From a virus, in the IMG/VR virus record IMGVR_UViG_3300047321_000782, positions 1 through 45,796 of that record: a DNA stretch of 45,796 bases, one strand, 5' to 3'. The position numbers and the translations under genes were made by a program. Shown piece after piece: positions 1 to 7,672 of this stretch; positions within the stretch are counted from its first letter, which is position 1, and each line of letters begins with the position of its first letter. The notes beneath the pieces were generated by a model that saw only the letters and a list, made by a program, of their open reading frames with translations, had not been told where the DNA came from and searched no databases.

Positions 1-117
1 TTCGCTGCACCTCCTCTCGATGTGTTTGGCTTCGCCAAACGGTCGCTGCGCTCCCACCCCCGAATCAATCCCTCCACTCAGCCTGCCGACGGGCCTTCGC
101 GTCAAAAGCGGTACTCG
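1..117 (+). repeat. Left-flank host repeat, inverted partner of 45616-45726
   Basis: Bases 1-23 are the exact reverse complement of 45704-45726. The similarity continues in diverged form through GGCTTCGCC, GCTGCGC, GCCTGCCGA and CAAAAGC, over about 110 bp. No convincing gene lies here. It looks like one copy of a dispersed chromosomal intergenic repeat, so the host genes flanking the prophage lie outside this window. Confidence 0.7.
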
Positions 118-242
118 AGCTAACGCTCGTCGTGTTAAGTGGGGGGGGGGCAGGGCGTGTTCGGCTTTGGTTTTGTGGTGGATTTTGATGCCGCGCGCGT
201 AAAACTTGGGCCTTAGCGCGCGGTATTTGTAGGTGGATTCTT

Positions 243-269
243 TTGCACTGGGTGCAATGGAATTGCAGG
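243..269 (+). promoter_or_regulatory. Subterminal repeat, left copy (candidate transposase or host-factor site)
   Basis: Twenty-seven bases match 45340-45366 in the same orientation with 3 differences. The left copy contains two overlapping palindromes, TTGCACtggGTGCAA (243-257) and TGCAATggaATTGCA (253-267). This gives three half-sites of alternating orientation about 10 bp apart. Its position about 100 bp inside the phage end suits an internal transposase-binding site or a host DNA-bending site. Confidence 0.55.
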
Positions 270-274
270 ATGGT

Positions 275-295
275 AGCGGGAACTGGGTTCCCGCT
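275..295 (-). terminator. Stem-loop closing the late operon
   Basis: AGCGGGAAC / GTTCCCGCT form a 9-bp perfect stem with a 3-nt loop, immediately after the methyltransferase stop codon on the - strand. No U-run follows, so it may be a 3' end stabiliser rather than a classical rho-independent terminator. Confidence 0.5.
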
Positions 296-302
296 GGTGA
301 GG

Positions 303-1154
303 TTAGTTGGCTTTTATTAGTTTTTCGGCGATCCATTGGGCGATTTGCGGGACGACGGCGTTTCCGGCAGCGAAAGCTTCTGCAAGGTTGGACGCATCCA
401 GTCCGAGGCAAAGCCCATCATGTTCAGACGTTCGCTGCCGCTCAGCCATCTGATGCCATCCGTTCGGGTGAGATACGAAAGTGGTACAGCCCATAGCGAT
501 TTGGGAGCCGGCTTTGTTTGCCAATAGAGTATTGGCAGCCCATGCATCCGCGGGGCGTGGCCATTGCTGCGACTGAGACGCTGGAGGTATTGCTTCCACT
601 GGCGCGGCGTCAGCCAGCAGCTCGATGGGGGGCATTCGTTGATGACCTGCGACCAGGAATATTCGACGACGTTGTTGGGGGACTCCGAAATATTGAGCAT
701 TAAGCACTCGCCAGCATCCCACATACCCGCTGTCCGCAAGGGCCCGGATGACTGTTTCAAAGTCTTGGCTATCGTTGATAGCGAGCAGGTTAACGACATT
801 CTCAAGCACCACCCAGCGAGGTTGTGTCTCTTGGAGGATGCGTATGACTTCCCAAAATAAACCGCTGCGTTCGCCGCGTAGGCCTCGGGTGGTTTGGTTG
901 CCGGGGCGGCTGCCGGCGATGCTGATGTCTTGGCAGGGAAACCCTGCGGTGATGACGTCGACGGTTTGGAGGTTGTGGGCGCCGCAGTGGCGGACGTCTT
1001 CGTGTTGGGTGGCGTGTGGAAATCGGTCGGTAAGGACAGCCCGGTTGGTGGGGTTGAGTTCCACTTGCCAGGCGGTGCGGTAGCCTGCGTTTTCGAATCC
1101 TGCATCAAATCCTCCTATGCCTGCGAACAGGCTTCCAATGGTGGGCTGGGGCAT
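303..1154 (-). CDS. C5-cytosine DNA methyltransferase
   Basis: This 283-residue protein transfers a methyl group from S-adenosylmethionine to carbon 5 of cytosine in a specific DNA site. The C5-MTase motifs are all visible in order: FAGIGG (about 10-15, SAM binding), GFPCQ with catalytic Cys74, ENV (118-120), QQRRRIF (160-166) and GNAVVP (264-269). The target-recognition stretch between motifs VIII and X is only about 95 residues, so this is a compact mono-specific enzyme. No restriction enzyme gene is adjacent, so it probably protects phage DNA from host restriction or alters the lysogen methylome. Its start lies inside the upstream com gene with a 40-nt overlap, the arrangement that links com to mom in phage Mu. 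It is the last gene of the late transcript. Confidence 0.93.
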   Translation of the reverse strand: MPQPTIGSLFAGIGGFDAGFENAGYRTAWQVELNPTNRAVLTDRFPHATQHEDVRHCGAHNLQTVDVITAGFPCQDISIAGSRPGNQTTRGLRGERSGLFWEVIRILQETQPRWVVLENVVNLLAINDSQDFETVIRALADSGYVGCWRVLNAQYFGVPQQRRRIFLVAGHQRMPPIELLADAAPVEAIPPASQSQQWPRPADAWAANTLLANKAGSQIAMGCTTFVSHPNGWHQMAERQRTSEHDGLCLGLDASNLAEAFAAGNAVVPQIAQWIAEKLIKAN

Positions 1155-1315
1155 GTCTGCGCTCGTGTGGGCAGATGCTCAGGGCATTCGGATAGGAGGC
1201 TCGGGGCCTTCAGGTGGTTGAGTGTCCGGCAGCGCGGGCACTTGATTTGTAGGTCGGTGAAGCCTCGCGCGGTGGCGAGTTTGCGGTGGCACTGGCCACA
1301 GCGGATGTCTTGCAT
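1115..1315 (-). CDS. com: Com-like zinc-finger translational regulator
   Basis: This 66-residue protein opens with a four-cysteine zinc knuckle, C6-x2-C9 and C26-x2-C29 (IRCGQC and IKCPRC). Spacing and surrounding residues match phage Mu Com. Mu Com binds the com-mom mRNA and opens the mom start region for ribosomes. Here the downstream partner is a C5-cytosine methyltransferase rather than Mom, but the overlap is kept: the methyltransferase ATG lies about 40 nt before the com stop, in another frame. By analogy it should switch on methyltransferase translation late in infection. The C-terminal 25 residues are low-complexity. A ribosome site, AAAGGGA, precedes the ATG. The role is inferred from the family. 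Confidence 0.85.
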   Translation of the reverse strand: MQDIRCGQCHRKLATARGFTDLQIKCPRCRTLNHLKAPSLLSECPEHLPTRAQTCPSPPLEACSQA

Positions 1316-1418
1316 GTTTATGTCCCTTTGGCTGTGGGCCAGCCGTTGTAGGGTGTGTCGGGGGCCCCTGATTGGTGCATAAGAAACAGTTCAGCGGTTG
1401 TTTGCCCGCGCGTAACTG

Positions 1419-2273
1419 TCACCATTGAATGGTTACCCGTCCGTCAGCGCCATCCGGTGCTGCGCTGGAGGTGCGGCCGCCACCTCCGTGTCCTGGCGTA
1501 ATGGGTTTGCGGGTATCGTCCGAAGAGGCTCCTGACTCGCCGCCCCCGCCGGCACCGCCTAGAAAACCGGTGTTTGAAGCGTTGCCGACAGGGTGACCCG
1601 CGACGCCGATGCAATCGTTTTCATTTCCCCCGTAGCCGGTGCCGCCATGTGGCGCTTGACCATCGAGCATTCCGCCCCTTCCAGCGGTCGCGTAGACAAA
1701 CGTTCCGAAAAGAGTCGTGCCGCCGTCTCCTCCTTTGGTGTCGATATCGGTCGCCCCCTTACCGCCCGCGCCTACCGTGATGGTTACCGAGGCAATGCCG
1801 CGTAAGTCGACGAGTTTTCTAGCGACGCCAGCGCCCGACCCACCTGAGGGCCCGGGTAATGTTTTGGACCGAGCGCCACCGCCGCCACCGCCAATGACGA
1901 CGACCCATGCTTGAGTGACGCCCGAAGGCACGTCCCAGACGTGGGTGCCGGGGGTGAAAAAAACGGCGCGCCCACGGAACGGGTAAAGGCTGGCGAGCGT
2001 TTTGGGCGTCACGGTTGTATTGGTCTCTGTTCCGGCTTTGACGGCGTTTTGTGAGGCGATGCGCGCAATGCCGGCGGCTCGCTCGGTGGCCTGGATCACT
2101 TTGTCGGTCATGGTTTTCAGTGATTCGATTTTTCCTTTGAGCCACAGCGTGCGGTTGGTCAGTTGTTTTATTGGGAGGTTGGTGACGCCTTCCGGGCCGC
2201 CGACGACGGGGTCGGAGGTTTCGATCTGGTAGACGCCGGGCGTCCATTGGTTGGCTTCGGGTAGGTCGGCCAT
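1419..2273 (-). CDS. Tail fibre with glycine-rich tip domain
   Basis: The 284-residue protein is probably the receptor-binding fibre attached to the baseplate. Residues 1-50 (including PEGVTNLPIKQLTNRT) resemble the short base-attachment segment of phage fibres. A helical stretch follows (about 45-80). The C-terminal half starts at FFTPGTHVWDVPSGVTQAW and turns into runs of glycine, the pattern of the Gly-rich fibre tip domain. The ATG at 2273 shares one base with the TAA of the upstream tail protein I gene, which fixes the start; an in-frame extension upstream has no phage-like content. No tail-fibre assembly chaperone follows, unlike many P2-type phages. Confidence 0.85.
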   Translation of the reverse strand: MADLPEANQWTPGVYQIETSDPVVGGPEGVTNLPIKQLTNRTLWLKGKIESLKTMTDKVIQATERAAGIARIASQNAVKAGTETNTTVTPKTLASLYPFRGRAVFFTPGTHVWDVPSGVTQAWVVVIGGGGGGARSKTLPGPSGGSGAGVARKLVDLRGIASVTITVGAGGKGATDIDTKGGDGGTTLFGTFVYATAGRGGMLDGQAPHGGTGYGGNENDCIGVAGHPVGNASNTGFLGGAGGGGESGASSDDTRKPITPGHGGGGRTSSAAPDGADGRVTIQW

Positions 2274-2827
2274 TAGCTGCTTCCGTGGTTGTATTGGCCG
2301 TCGTAACGAGCGACTGCGTTGTAGCGGATCGCGACTAACTGGTAGTCGAGCGAGACCAGTCGGCAGCGCGCTGGGGCGACGGACAGGAGGACGCGGCGCA
2401 GGAGCACCGCTTGATCGTTGGTGATGGCGCGTTTGAGGATGACGCGGTACAGCGGCCAGTTGGGTTGGCCGTTCTGCTCGCTGTTTTGTTGTGTCTTTGG
2501 TCCCTCTTGGAGGGTGACTTCGCCAAAGCCCAATAAGCGAATGACTTCGCGGATCGCCCACGGGGTGCCTTTGAATCGGTGCAGTTCGATGGCGTTTTTG
2601 ATTAGGTTGCGTTTGGCTTGTTGGGACTCGGCCAGTTGCCAGGCGGCTTCGTCAAGCAGTGAAAACTGGTCGGCCAGGTGTGGCAGTAATGTGGGATTCA
2701 CCAGGTCGATCAGGTAGACCAACATGGTGTTGAGGTCGAGGTCGGCTAATGACTGGTTGAGCAGTTCGCATAGCAGTGTGAAACGTTCGTCGCCGGCCAA
2801 TGCAGGTGTGAGCGGTTGGTCAGCCAT
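2273..2827 (-). CDS. I: Baseplate wedge protein, P2 gpI-like
   Basis: The protein matches the tail protein I family: an N-terminal helical region (ERFTLLCELLNQSLADLD), then the family hallmark LHRFKGTPWAIREVIRLLGFG at about 85-105. In P2 this protein completes the baseplate wedge and sits next to the tail fibre. Here it lies between J and the fibre gene. I chose the ATG at 2827, overlapping the J stop codon by 8 nt and preceded by GGGG; an ATG five codons earlier (2842) is also possible. Length is 184 residues, normal for the family. Confidence 0.85.
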   Translation of the reverse strand: MADQPLTPALAGDERFTLLCELLNQSLADLDLNTMLVYLIDLVNPTLLPHLADQFSLLDEAAWQLAESQQAKRNLIKNAIELHRFKGTPWAIREVIRLLGFGEVTLQEGPKTQQNSEQNGQPNWPLYRVILKRAITNDQAVLLRRVLLSVAPARCRLVSLDYQLVAIRYNAVARYDGQYNHGSS

Positions 2828-3941
2828 GGGCGACCCCGGCATCGACCAGTTTGATTACGGTGCAGTGGGCCCACTCGTTGCCTTTTAGCTCGCGCAGGTT
2901 GTGCGGCATTTGCAGGTCTGCGCGGTAGACGCCGGGGACTTGCAGTGCGGCGGTGAGTTGTTCGGGGACCAGGTCGCGACCGAGTGCGGCGCTGCATGCT
3001 TGTGCGTAGGCGTTGGCCGCGGTTTGGGCGGCGGCCAGGGTGGTGCTGCGGTCGGCGGTTTCGTAGAAGGTCAGGTTGGCGTTGATTTGAAAGTTGACTT
3101 GGACCGGGGCTTTTGCGGTGACGGTGTCGCAGAGTGGGCGCAGTTTTTCGCCGCTGATCTGGCGTGTGATGTCTTGTAGAAGTTGCTCTGTGGGCATGCC
3201 ATCTAGGGTTAATGGGTACAAGGCGACGTGGCCGTCGGGTTGGCCTTCGTCGGGGCCGTGTACGGCGACGTCGATGATGGATTGGTGGACGGCCAGCGCG
3301 TGATAGCGGTACGCGGCGCGGCTGCCGGCGTTGCTGAAGGCTTCGGGGGCCAAGATGATGCGTTCGCGGTAGCGGTCGTCGTTTTCGTCCTCGGCGCCGT
3401 CGGTTGTGGTGGTTGTGTTAGTGGCGGTCAGTTCTGTGGCGGGTAAGTTGCTGAGGACGCTGATTTGGCCGGTGGTCCAGCCGTTGCCCTGGTCGCCGAC
3501 GGTTTGGCAGGTGGCGGTGACGGTGACTTGGGTTTGGTTGATGGGCAGGACGATGTCTCGGTCGGTGATGAAGGTCAGCTTGGCGTCTTGGGTGCTGACG
3601 CGGGTGCCGATCGGGATTAATAGAGGCTGAACTGGGGTGCTGGGCAGGCTGAAGCGCACGGTGCAGCGGGCGGGTTTTGCGAGCAGTCGCGGGGTGGCGA
3701 CGAGCTCGCCGAGGTAGTCGAGGATGGGGCCGCGGGCGAAGCGCACCAGGAGTTGTTCGCCGGCGTGCTGGATGCTCATCTGCAACCGGGAGACGGCGTA
3801 GGCGATCTGGTCGATGTACAGGCGTTCGATCTGGGCTGGGTACAGGGTTTTGCCGGACTTTTGTTCGTAGCGGGCGATGAGTTCGGCTTCGAGTGCGGCG
3901 GGGTCGATTTTGATGAATTCGGGTTTAGGGAGTTCGCGCAT
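2820..3941 (-). CDS. J: Baseplate wedge protein, P2 gpJ-like
   Basis: This 373-residue protein belongs to the baseplate J family, which forms the wedges that lock the contractile baseplate. The N-terminus (MRELPKPEFIKIDP) and the segments LVRFARGPILDYLGELVATPRL and TDGAEDENDDRYRERIILAPEAFSNAGSR are typical; each was read directly and is split here only as landmarks. The start at 3941 lies inside the end of the W gene (17-nt overlap), which fixes it against a much longer open frame. It belongs to the W-J-I-fibre block. Confidence 0.9.
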   Translation of the reverse strand: MRELPKPEFIKIDPAALEAELIARYEQKSGKTLYPAQIERLYIDQIAYAVSRLQMSIQHAGEQLLVRFARGPILDYLGELVATPRLLAKPARCTVRFSLPSTPVQPLLIPIGTRVSTQDAKLTFITDRDIVLPINQTQVTVTATCQTVGDQGNGWTTGQISVLSNLPATELTATNTTTTTDGAEDENDDRYRERIILAPEAFSNAGSRAAYRYHALAVHQSIIDVAVHGPDEGQPDGHVALYPLTLDGMPTEQLLQDITRQISGEKLRPLCDTVTAKAPVQVNFQINANLTFYETADRSTTLAAAQTAANAYAQACSAALGRDLVPEQLTAALQVPGVYRADLQMPHNLRELKGNEWAHCTVIKLVDAGVAHG

Positions 3942-4302
3942 AGGGGACCTCGGTGCGCTGGGGTAGCTGGCCGGTGACGCGCCATTGCACGCGGACGATG
4001 ATGTGTTGGGTGTTGATCTGGATGTGAACTTCGTCGACGGCCACGCGCGGTTCCCAGCGGCGGATGGCTTCGATGGCTTCGCGCACCAGGTGCGGGGTGA
4101 CGCGGTGGGTGGGCCAGTCGAGGTACAGGTGCAGGTTGCTGCCGAATTCCGGGCGGTGTGGGTCGCTGGCTTTTGGGGTGGTGAGGATGATGCGCAGGGA
4201 TTGGTCAATGTCGCGCAGGCCCTCGACGATCTCGCCGGTGGTACCGAGTGCGGGTTGCCAGTGGGCGGCGGTGATGCTGGTGTGGGGGATGGGCGTTGTC
4301 AT
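3925..4302 (-). CDS. W: Baseplate protein, P2 gpW / T4 gp25-like
   Basis: The 125-residue protein has the gp25-like pattern: IVEGLRDIDQSLRIILTTPK near the N-terminus, RPEFGSNLHLYLDWP in the middle, and EAIRRWEPRVAVDEV toward the end. This family bridges the baseplate hub and the first sheath ring. It is the first gene of the distal late block and lies about 30 nt downstream of a late-promoter motif at 4333. Confidence 0.88.
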   Translation of the reverse strand: MTTPIPHTSITAAHWQPALGTTGEIVEGLRDIDQSLRIILTTPKASDPHRPEFGSNLHLYLDWPTHRVTPHLVREAIEAIRRWEPRVAVDEVHIQINTQHIIVRVQWRVTGQLPQRTEVPYARTP

Positions 4303-4332
4303 GGGCCCATGGTGGCTGCGTTTAAAAACTTG

Positions 4333-4354
4333 GGCTTTTAATCGAGTTTAAAGG
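4333..4354 (-). promoter_or_regulatory. Candidate late promoter/activator site D
   Basis: Read on the + strand it is GGCTTTTAATCGAGTTTAAA, followed by GGG. It is one of four copies of the same motif, all just upstream of - strand virion blocks. This copy is the most symmetric: CTTTTAA, five bases, TTTAAAG. It lies about 30 nt before the W start codon and also borders the divergent DUF4145 gene, so it could influence both. Confidence 0.6.
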
Positions 4355-4408
4355 GTTGCTCCGCTATAAATAGGGATGTCGAGCAAATCCTCAATTTTGT
4401 GAGCGCCC

Positions 4409-5053
4409 ATGACTAACAGCTATCATCCGCCGGTGTATCAAGCTCAAAGATTCACATGCCCGCATTGCATGGCTTTTTCCTCCATGAGCTGGCAACCATT
4501 GAACTCAGGAAAATACCCTCTAAAAATCACTGTAATGGCTGTCTGCCAAGGCTGTGATCGATACAGTCTGTGGGTACCGACGAAAGATAGCGCTGGTTAT
4601 TCGCTGACGATATTTACGGACTACACCATCGCTTATCCGTCTGTTTCTCAAGCTCCGGTTCCTGAGGAGAATATGCCTGACGATATTAAGATTGATTTTG
4701 AGGAGGCCAGACAGGTATTTGGTAAATCCCCGCGGGCTGCAGCTGCGCTGTTGCGACTGTGCGTGCAGAAACTCTGCCAAGAACTGCTCGGGAAAAAAGG
4801 CGACATCCATAAACAGATTGGCGAGCTTGTGGCTAAGGGGTTACCTCCACGCGTGCTTAGGGCCTTTGATACCATCCGTATCTTTGGAAATGAATCTGTT
4901 CACCCTGGCGCCGTTAACCTCAATGACACCCCGGATATCGCGCTGGCGCTCTTCAGCCTGTTGAATATGGCGGTTCGTCACTGCATCACGGAGGAAAGAG
5001 AGCTACAAGCGATACGTGCGCTGACTCCCGAAGCTAAGCGCCGAGAAATTTAG
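4409..5053 (+). CDS. Zinc-ribbon/DUF4145 protein, copy 1
   Basis: The 214-residue protein starts with a four-cysteine zinc ribbon (C17-x2-C20, C46-x2-C49). A helical domain of DUF4145 type follows, with the hallmark FEEARQVFGKSPRAAAALLRLCVQKLC at about 97-123 (given as a landmark in two parts: FEEARQVFGKSPRAA and ALLRLCVQKLC) and FGNESVHPG further on. DUF4145 domains occur alone and fused to restriction and defence proteins; their biochemical role is unclear to me. It is transcribed against the late operon, between the V and W genes, with its own upstream region. A second, diverged copy follows 40 nt later. It is cargo, not a virion gene. Confidence 0.75.
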   Translation: MTNSYHPPVYQAQRFTCPHCMAFSSMSWQPLNSGKYPLKITVMAVCQGCDRYSLWVPTKDSAGYSLTIFTDYTIAYPSVSQAPVPEENMPDDIKIDFEEARQVFGKSPRAAAALLRLCVQKLCQELLGKKGDIHKQIGELVAKGLPPRVLRAFDTIRIFGNESVHPGAVNLNDTPDIALALFSLLNMAVRHCITEERELQAIRALTPEAKRREI

Positions 5054-5092
5054 CTACTATCATTTTCGAACCGTATTCAGGATGAGCGCTAA

Positions 5093-5785
5093 ATGTCTAA
5101 ATATGTCGAACCTACATTTCATGCCAAAGCTTTCACATGCATATTTTGCTCAGTACTCACATCAATGACTTGGATACCATTATGGATTCGTGCCAACGGT
5201 GGTCACAGGTTTTCGGCATTCCAACTTTGCCGGTGCGGGCATTGTGGTGAGGAAAGTCTGTGGTTGAATACGACTCCTGAAGATGCGGAGAATGAAGATC
5301 TTGCGACTGGCCGTTTAATTATGCCTTCAACTGTAACTGCCCCAGATCCTCATGTTGATTTGCCTCCCGCTTGTAAATCGGATTTCGAGGAAGCTCGTGA
5401 AATATCTAGCCGATCGCCGCGAGGAGCCGCAGCTTTGCTCCGGTTATGTCTCCAAAAGCTATGCATAGAGTTGGGCGGCAAAGGGAAAAAAGTCGATGAG
5501 GACATCGGGGTTTTGGTAAGTAAAGGCCTTGACCCGAAAATCCAAAAAGCTTTTGACGTCGTACGAGTCACCGGAAACCACGCAGTGCACCCGGGTGAAA
5601 TTTCTCTAGAGGAGAATCCTGATCACGTCACGGTTATGTTTCAGATGATCAACCTTATCGTGGAAGAGCTAATCAGCCGACCTAAGCAAATAGAGGAACG
5701 GTTTAATAGCTTACCCGCCGGTGCACTTGAGGCAATTTTGAGACGCGACGGACCAAAACTATTAGCTAGTGATGGTGGTGATTAG
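5093..5785 (+). CDS. Zinc-ribbon/DUF4145 protein, copy 2
   Basis: The 230-residue paralogue of the preceding gene has the same order: a zinc ribbon (C16-x2-C19, and C46, C48, C51), then the DUF4145 core FEEAREISSRSPRGAAALLR, then VTGNHAVHPGE. The two copies align over their whole length but differ at many positions, so the duplication is old or the pair was acquired as a set. Its 3' end overlaps the convergent V gene by 20 bp, so it was fitted tightly into the tail operon. The function is unknown; a two-subunit system is a reasonable guess. Confidence 0.75.
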   Translation: MSKYVEPTFHAKAFTCIFCSVLTSMTWIPLWIRANGGHRFSAFQLCRCGHCGEESLWLNTTPEDAENEDLATGRLIMPSTVTAPDPHVDLPPACKSDFEEAREISSRSPRGAAALLRLCLQKLCIELGGKGKKVDEDIGVLVSKGLDPKIQKAFDVVRVTGNHAVHPGEISLEENPDHVTVMFQMINLIVEELISRPKQIEERFNSLPAGALEAILRRDGPKLLASDGGD

Positions 5786-6299
5786 AGTTTCCACCTGCGT
5801 CAAAGATGGTCCCAGTTGCATTCAAATTTCCGTTCACCAGCAGGTCACCATTCAACGTGACCTGCGCGATGTCAAACTTGGCCAAAGGCGCTTTCACCAA
5901 TACCGCCTCATTGGTCTCAATCGACATACTCCCCTCGCACTTCAGTTTCAACGCTCCCACGCACTCTAAGGACAGCACCCCCGCCGTCCGGTCATAGATC
6001 GCCACCGTCCCATCGCTATACCGCACATACTCCGTGTCCTCATCCACCACCGGTGGTGGCTCTGCCGTTGAATAGATCCCGCCTAGATAAACCCCGCCCA
6101 CGCCGTCCGCATCCAGCAGCACCGCCACTTGTTCGCCCAGTTCGGGCATGAGTGGGCGGCGTTGGGTGCCTTGGGTGTTGCGTTGGGGGATGTTGAGCCA
6201 GTGGGTCTGGAGGCCGTCGCGGTCGTCGAGGCGGACGCGTAGGCGGCAGGTTTTGTGGTCTAGGGCGGTGACTTCGCCGTATTCGAGTTGGGTGGGCAT
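5766..6299 (-). CDS. V: Baseplate spike, gpV-like
   Basis: The 177-residue protein is the membrane-piercing spike at the tip of the contractile tail. The N-terminal part (residues about 3-90) fits the OB-fold of baseplate assembly protein V (GEVTALDHKTCRLRVRLDDR, then GEQVAVLLDADG). The C-terminal part has short strands of a triple beta-helix and ends in NSNHHHH, a histidine tip that in P2-type spikes binds a metal ion. The start at 6299 was chosen because upstream codons run through a REP-like repeat. Confidence 0.88.
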   Translation of the reverse strand: MPTQLEYGEVTALDHKTCRLRVRLDDRDGLQTHWLNIPQRNTQGTQRRPLMPELGEQVAVLLDADGVGGVYLGGIYSTAEPPPVVDEDTEYVRYSDGTVAIYDRTAGVLSLECVGALKLKCEGSMSIETNEAVLVKAPLAKFDIAQVTLNGDLLVNGNLNATGTIFDAGGNSNHHHH

Positions 6300-6340
6300 G
6301 GGGGCTCGTTTTGGTCTGGTGAGTGTTGGGTGTCTGGGCT

Positions 6341-6430
6341 GGCCTCTTCGCGAGCAAGCTCGCTCCCACAGGGTTTTGCGTGAAGCCACGATGAAAAGAT
6401 CGCAGCGTGCCGCAGCTCCTACACAGGGGG
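6341..6430. repeat. Two host REP-like palindromes inside the tail operon
   Basis: TTCGCGAGCAAGCTCGCTCC followed by CACAGGG, then about 35 bp later GATCGCAGCGTGCCGCAGCT followed by CCTACA, lie in the 140-bp gap between the V and D genes. Both have the form of Pseudomonas REP elements (palindromic body, then CTCC(C/T)ACA) in the same orientation, and are of two different subtypes. They are host repeats that have entered the phage. Confidence 0.75.
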
Positions 6431-6440
6431 CTGTGGGGTG

Positions 6441-7478
6441 TTAGGGGTTGGGTTGGATTTTTGAGACGTGTTGGGTGGTGGTGTAGCCGCCTTGGCGGGT
6501 GATGCGGTGGGTGGATGAGGTGATGAGGTAGTGGCCGTTGAGCTGGCCGGTGGCGTTGAGGGTGATGGTGTTGCCGCTGGTGAGGTGGGGTTGGCCTGTT
6601 GTGGTCCATTGGCCGGTGGTGCGTTGGCGGTTGGCTTGGGCAAGTTGGGCTTTGGCTTTGGCGTGGGTTTGTGCGGTGGAGGTGGTGCGTTGACGGTTTT
6701 TTTGGGTGTCGGCGCTGGTGGTGGTTTGGCTGTGGCTGCTGGGGACGGCGACGGTTTGGTGGTTGATGAGGGTGTAGGTGATGAGCTGTTTTTTGGCGGG
6801 GTCTTTGTGTTGGATCTGGATGGCTTTGGGCAGGGTTTTGATTTGGTCGCGCAGGTGGATGGTGGCCAGGTCTGTGAGGTGGTGGGTGGCGACGGGCTGG
6901 GCGTTGGCCAGGTGTTGGATGGCGTGGAAGATGAGTTGGTGGCCGGTGATTTTGAAGGCGTAGTCGTAGGTGTTGGCGAGGTCGCGCAGGAAGGTCAGGT
7001 CGGTGTCTTGTTGGGTCAGGCGGTCGAGTGGGATGGGTTCGATTTGGCCGACTAATGTGAGGCCTTGGCGGGTGGCGATTTGTTGGGCGATGGCGGCCAG
7101 GGTGAGGTGTTCGTAGGCGCGGTGTTCGAGGGTGCGCAGTGGGCTGTTGATGCCGGTGGCCAGGGCGTGGATGGTGATGGTCGAGGGTGGGCCGTTGAGT
7201 TCGACTTCGTCGATTTCGAGGCGGCCGAGGGTGCGCAACGGTGTGCCCTCCCAGCCGATGGCCACGGTCAGGGTGTCGCCGTGGCCGGGGTACCAGGTGC
7301 TGCGCCAGTGGCCTTGGGTGTCTTCGAGTTCGACTTCGAGGCTGTCGGCCTGACCGGTCAGGTGGTCGGTGTAGGTCAGTGACAGCAGGTGTTGGCTGAC
7401 GTCGCGGGTGATGTTGTGTTGTTGGTAGGTGAGTACAAAGCGGGCCTGCGGGGCGTGTTGGTGGGTTAGCGCATCCAT
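6441..7478 (-). CDS. D: Tail hub protein, P2 gpD-like
   Basis: This 345-residue protein belongs to the late control D / tail hub family (T4 gp27 fold), which forms the hub carrying the spike. Visible family features are the N-terminal strands FVLTYQQHNITRDVSQHLLS, TYTDHLTGQADSLEVELED and the central DTDLTFLRDLANTYDYAFKI. The ATG at 7478 overlaps the end of the X gene by 13 nt. A long Gln/Thr-rich stretch (about 255-310) is low-complexity. It sits between X and V as in P2-type tails. Confidence 0.88.
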   Translation of the reverse strand: MDALTHQHAPQARFVLTYQQHNITRDVSQHLLSLTYTDHLTGQADSLEVELEDTQGHWRSTWYPGHGDTLTVAIGWEGTPLRTLGRLEIDEVELNGPPSTITIHALATGINSPLRTLEHRAYEHLTLAAIAQQIATRQGLTLVGQIEPIPLDRLTQQDTDLTFLRDLANTYDYAFKITGHQLIFHAIQHLANAQPVATHHLTDLATIHLRDQIKTLPKAIQIQHKDPAKKQLITYTLINHQTVAVPSSHSQTTTSADTQKNRQRTTSTAQTHAKAKAQLAQANRQRTTGQWTTTGQPHLTSGNTITLNATGQLNGHYLITSSTHRITRQGGYTTTQHVSKIQPNP

Positions 7479-7672
7479 GGCGGAACGTCCTGTGCGGTGG
7501 GCCGTGCGGCGAGTAGCGGAATGGCCAAGGTCAGCCCCGAGGGCAGCGTGGCATTGAGGGGGACGTTGGGGTTGGCGTCGGCGATGGGGCCGTAGCGATG
7601 GGCGTCGCCGTAATAGCGCCAGGCCAATTGGTCCCAGCGCTCGCCTTCGGTGGTGTGGTGCGGAATGAACAT
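7466..7672 (-). CDS. X: Tail protein X (LysM-like)
   Basis: The 68-residue protein has the LysM-like pattern of tail protein X: GERWDQLAWRYYGDAHRYGP, ANPNV, then LPSGLTLAIPLL. In P2 it is needed for tail completion, probably binding at the hub/tube base. Its ATG shares one base with the TGA of the preceding U-like gene. Confidence 0.88.
   Translation of the reverse strand: MFIPHHTTEGERWDQLAWRYYGDAHRYGPIADANPNVPLNATLPSGLTLAIPLLAARPTAQDVPPWMR

Noticed and set aside
1-202. 60-residue frame in the left flank
   Set aside because: It lies on the host repeat and the poly-G run and has no coding character.
317-1108. 263-residue open frame on the - strand
   Set aside because: It is the alternative frame of the methyltransferase and shows no protein-like pattern.
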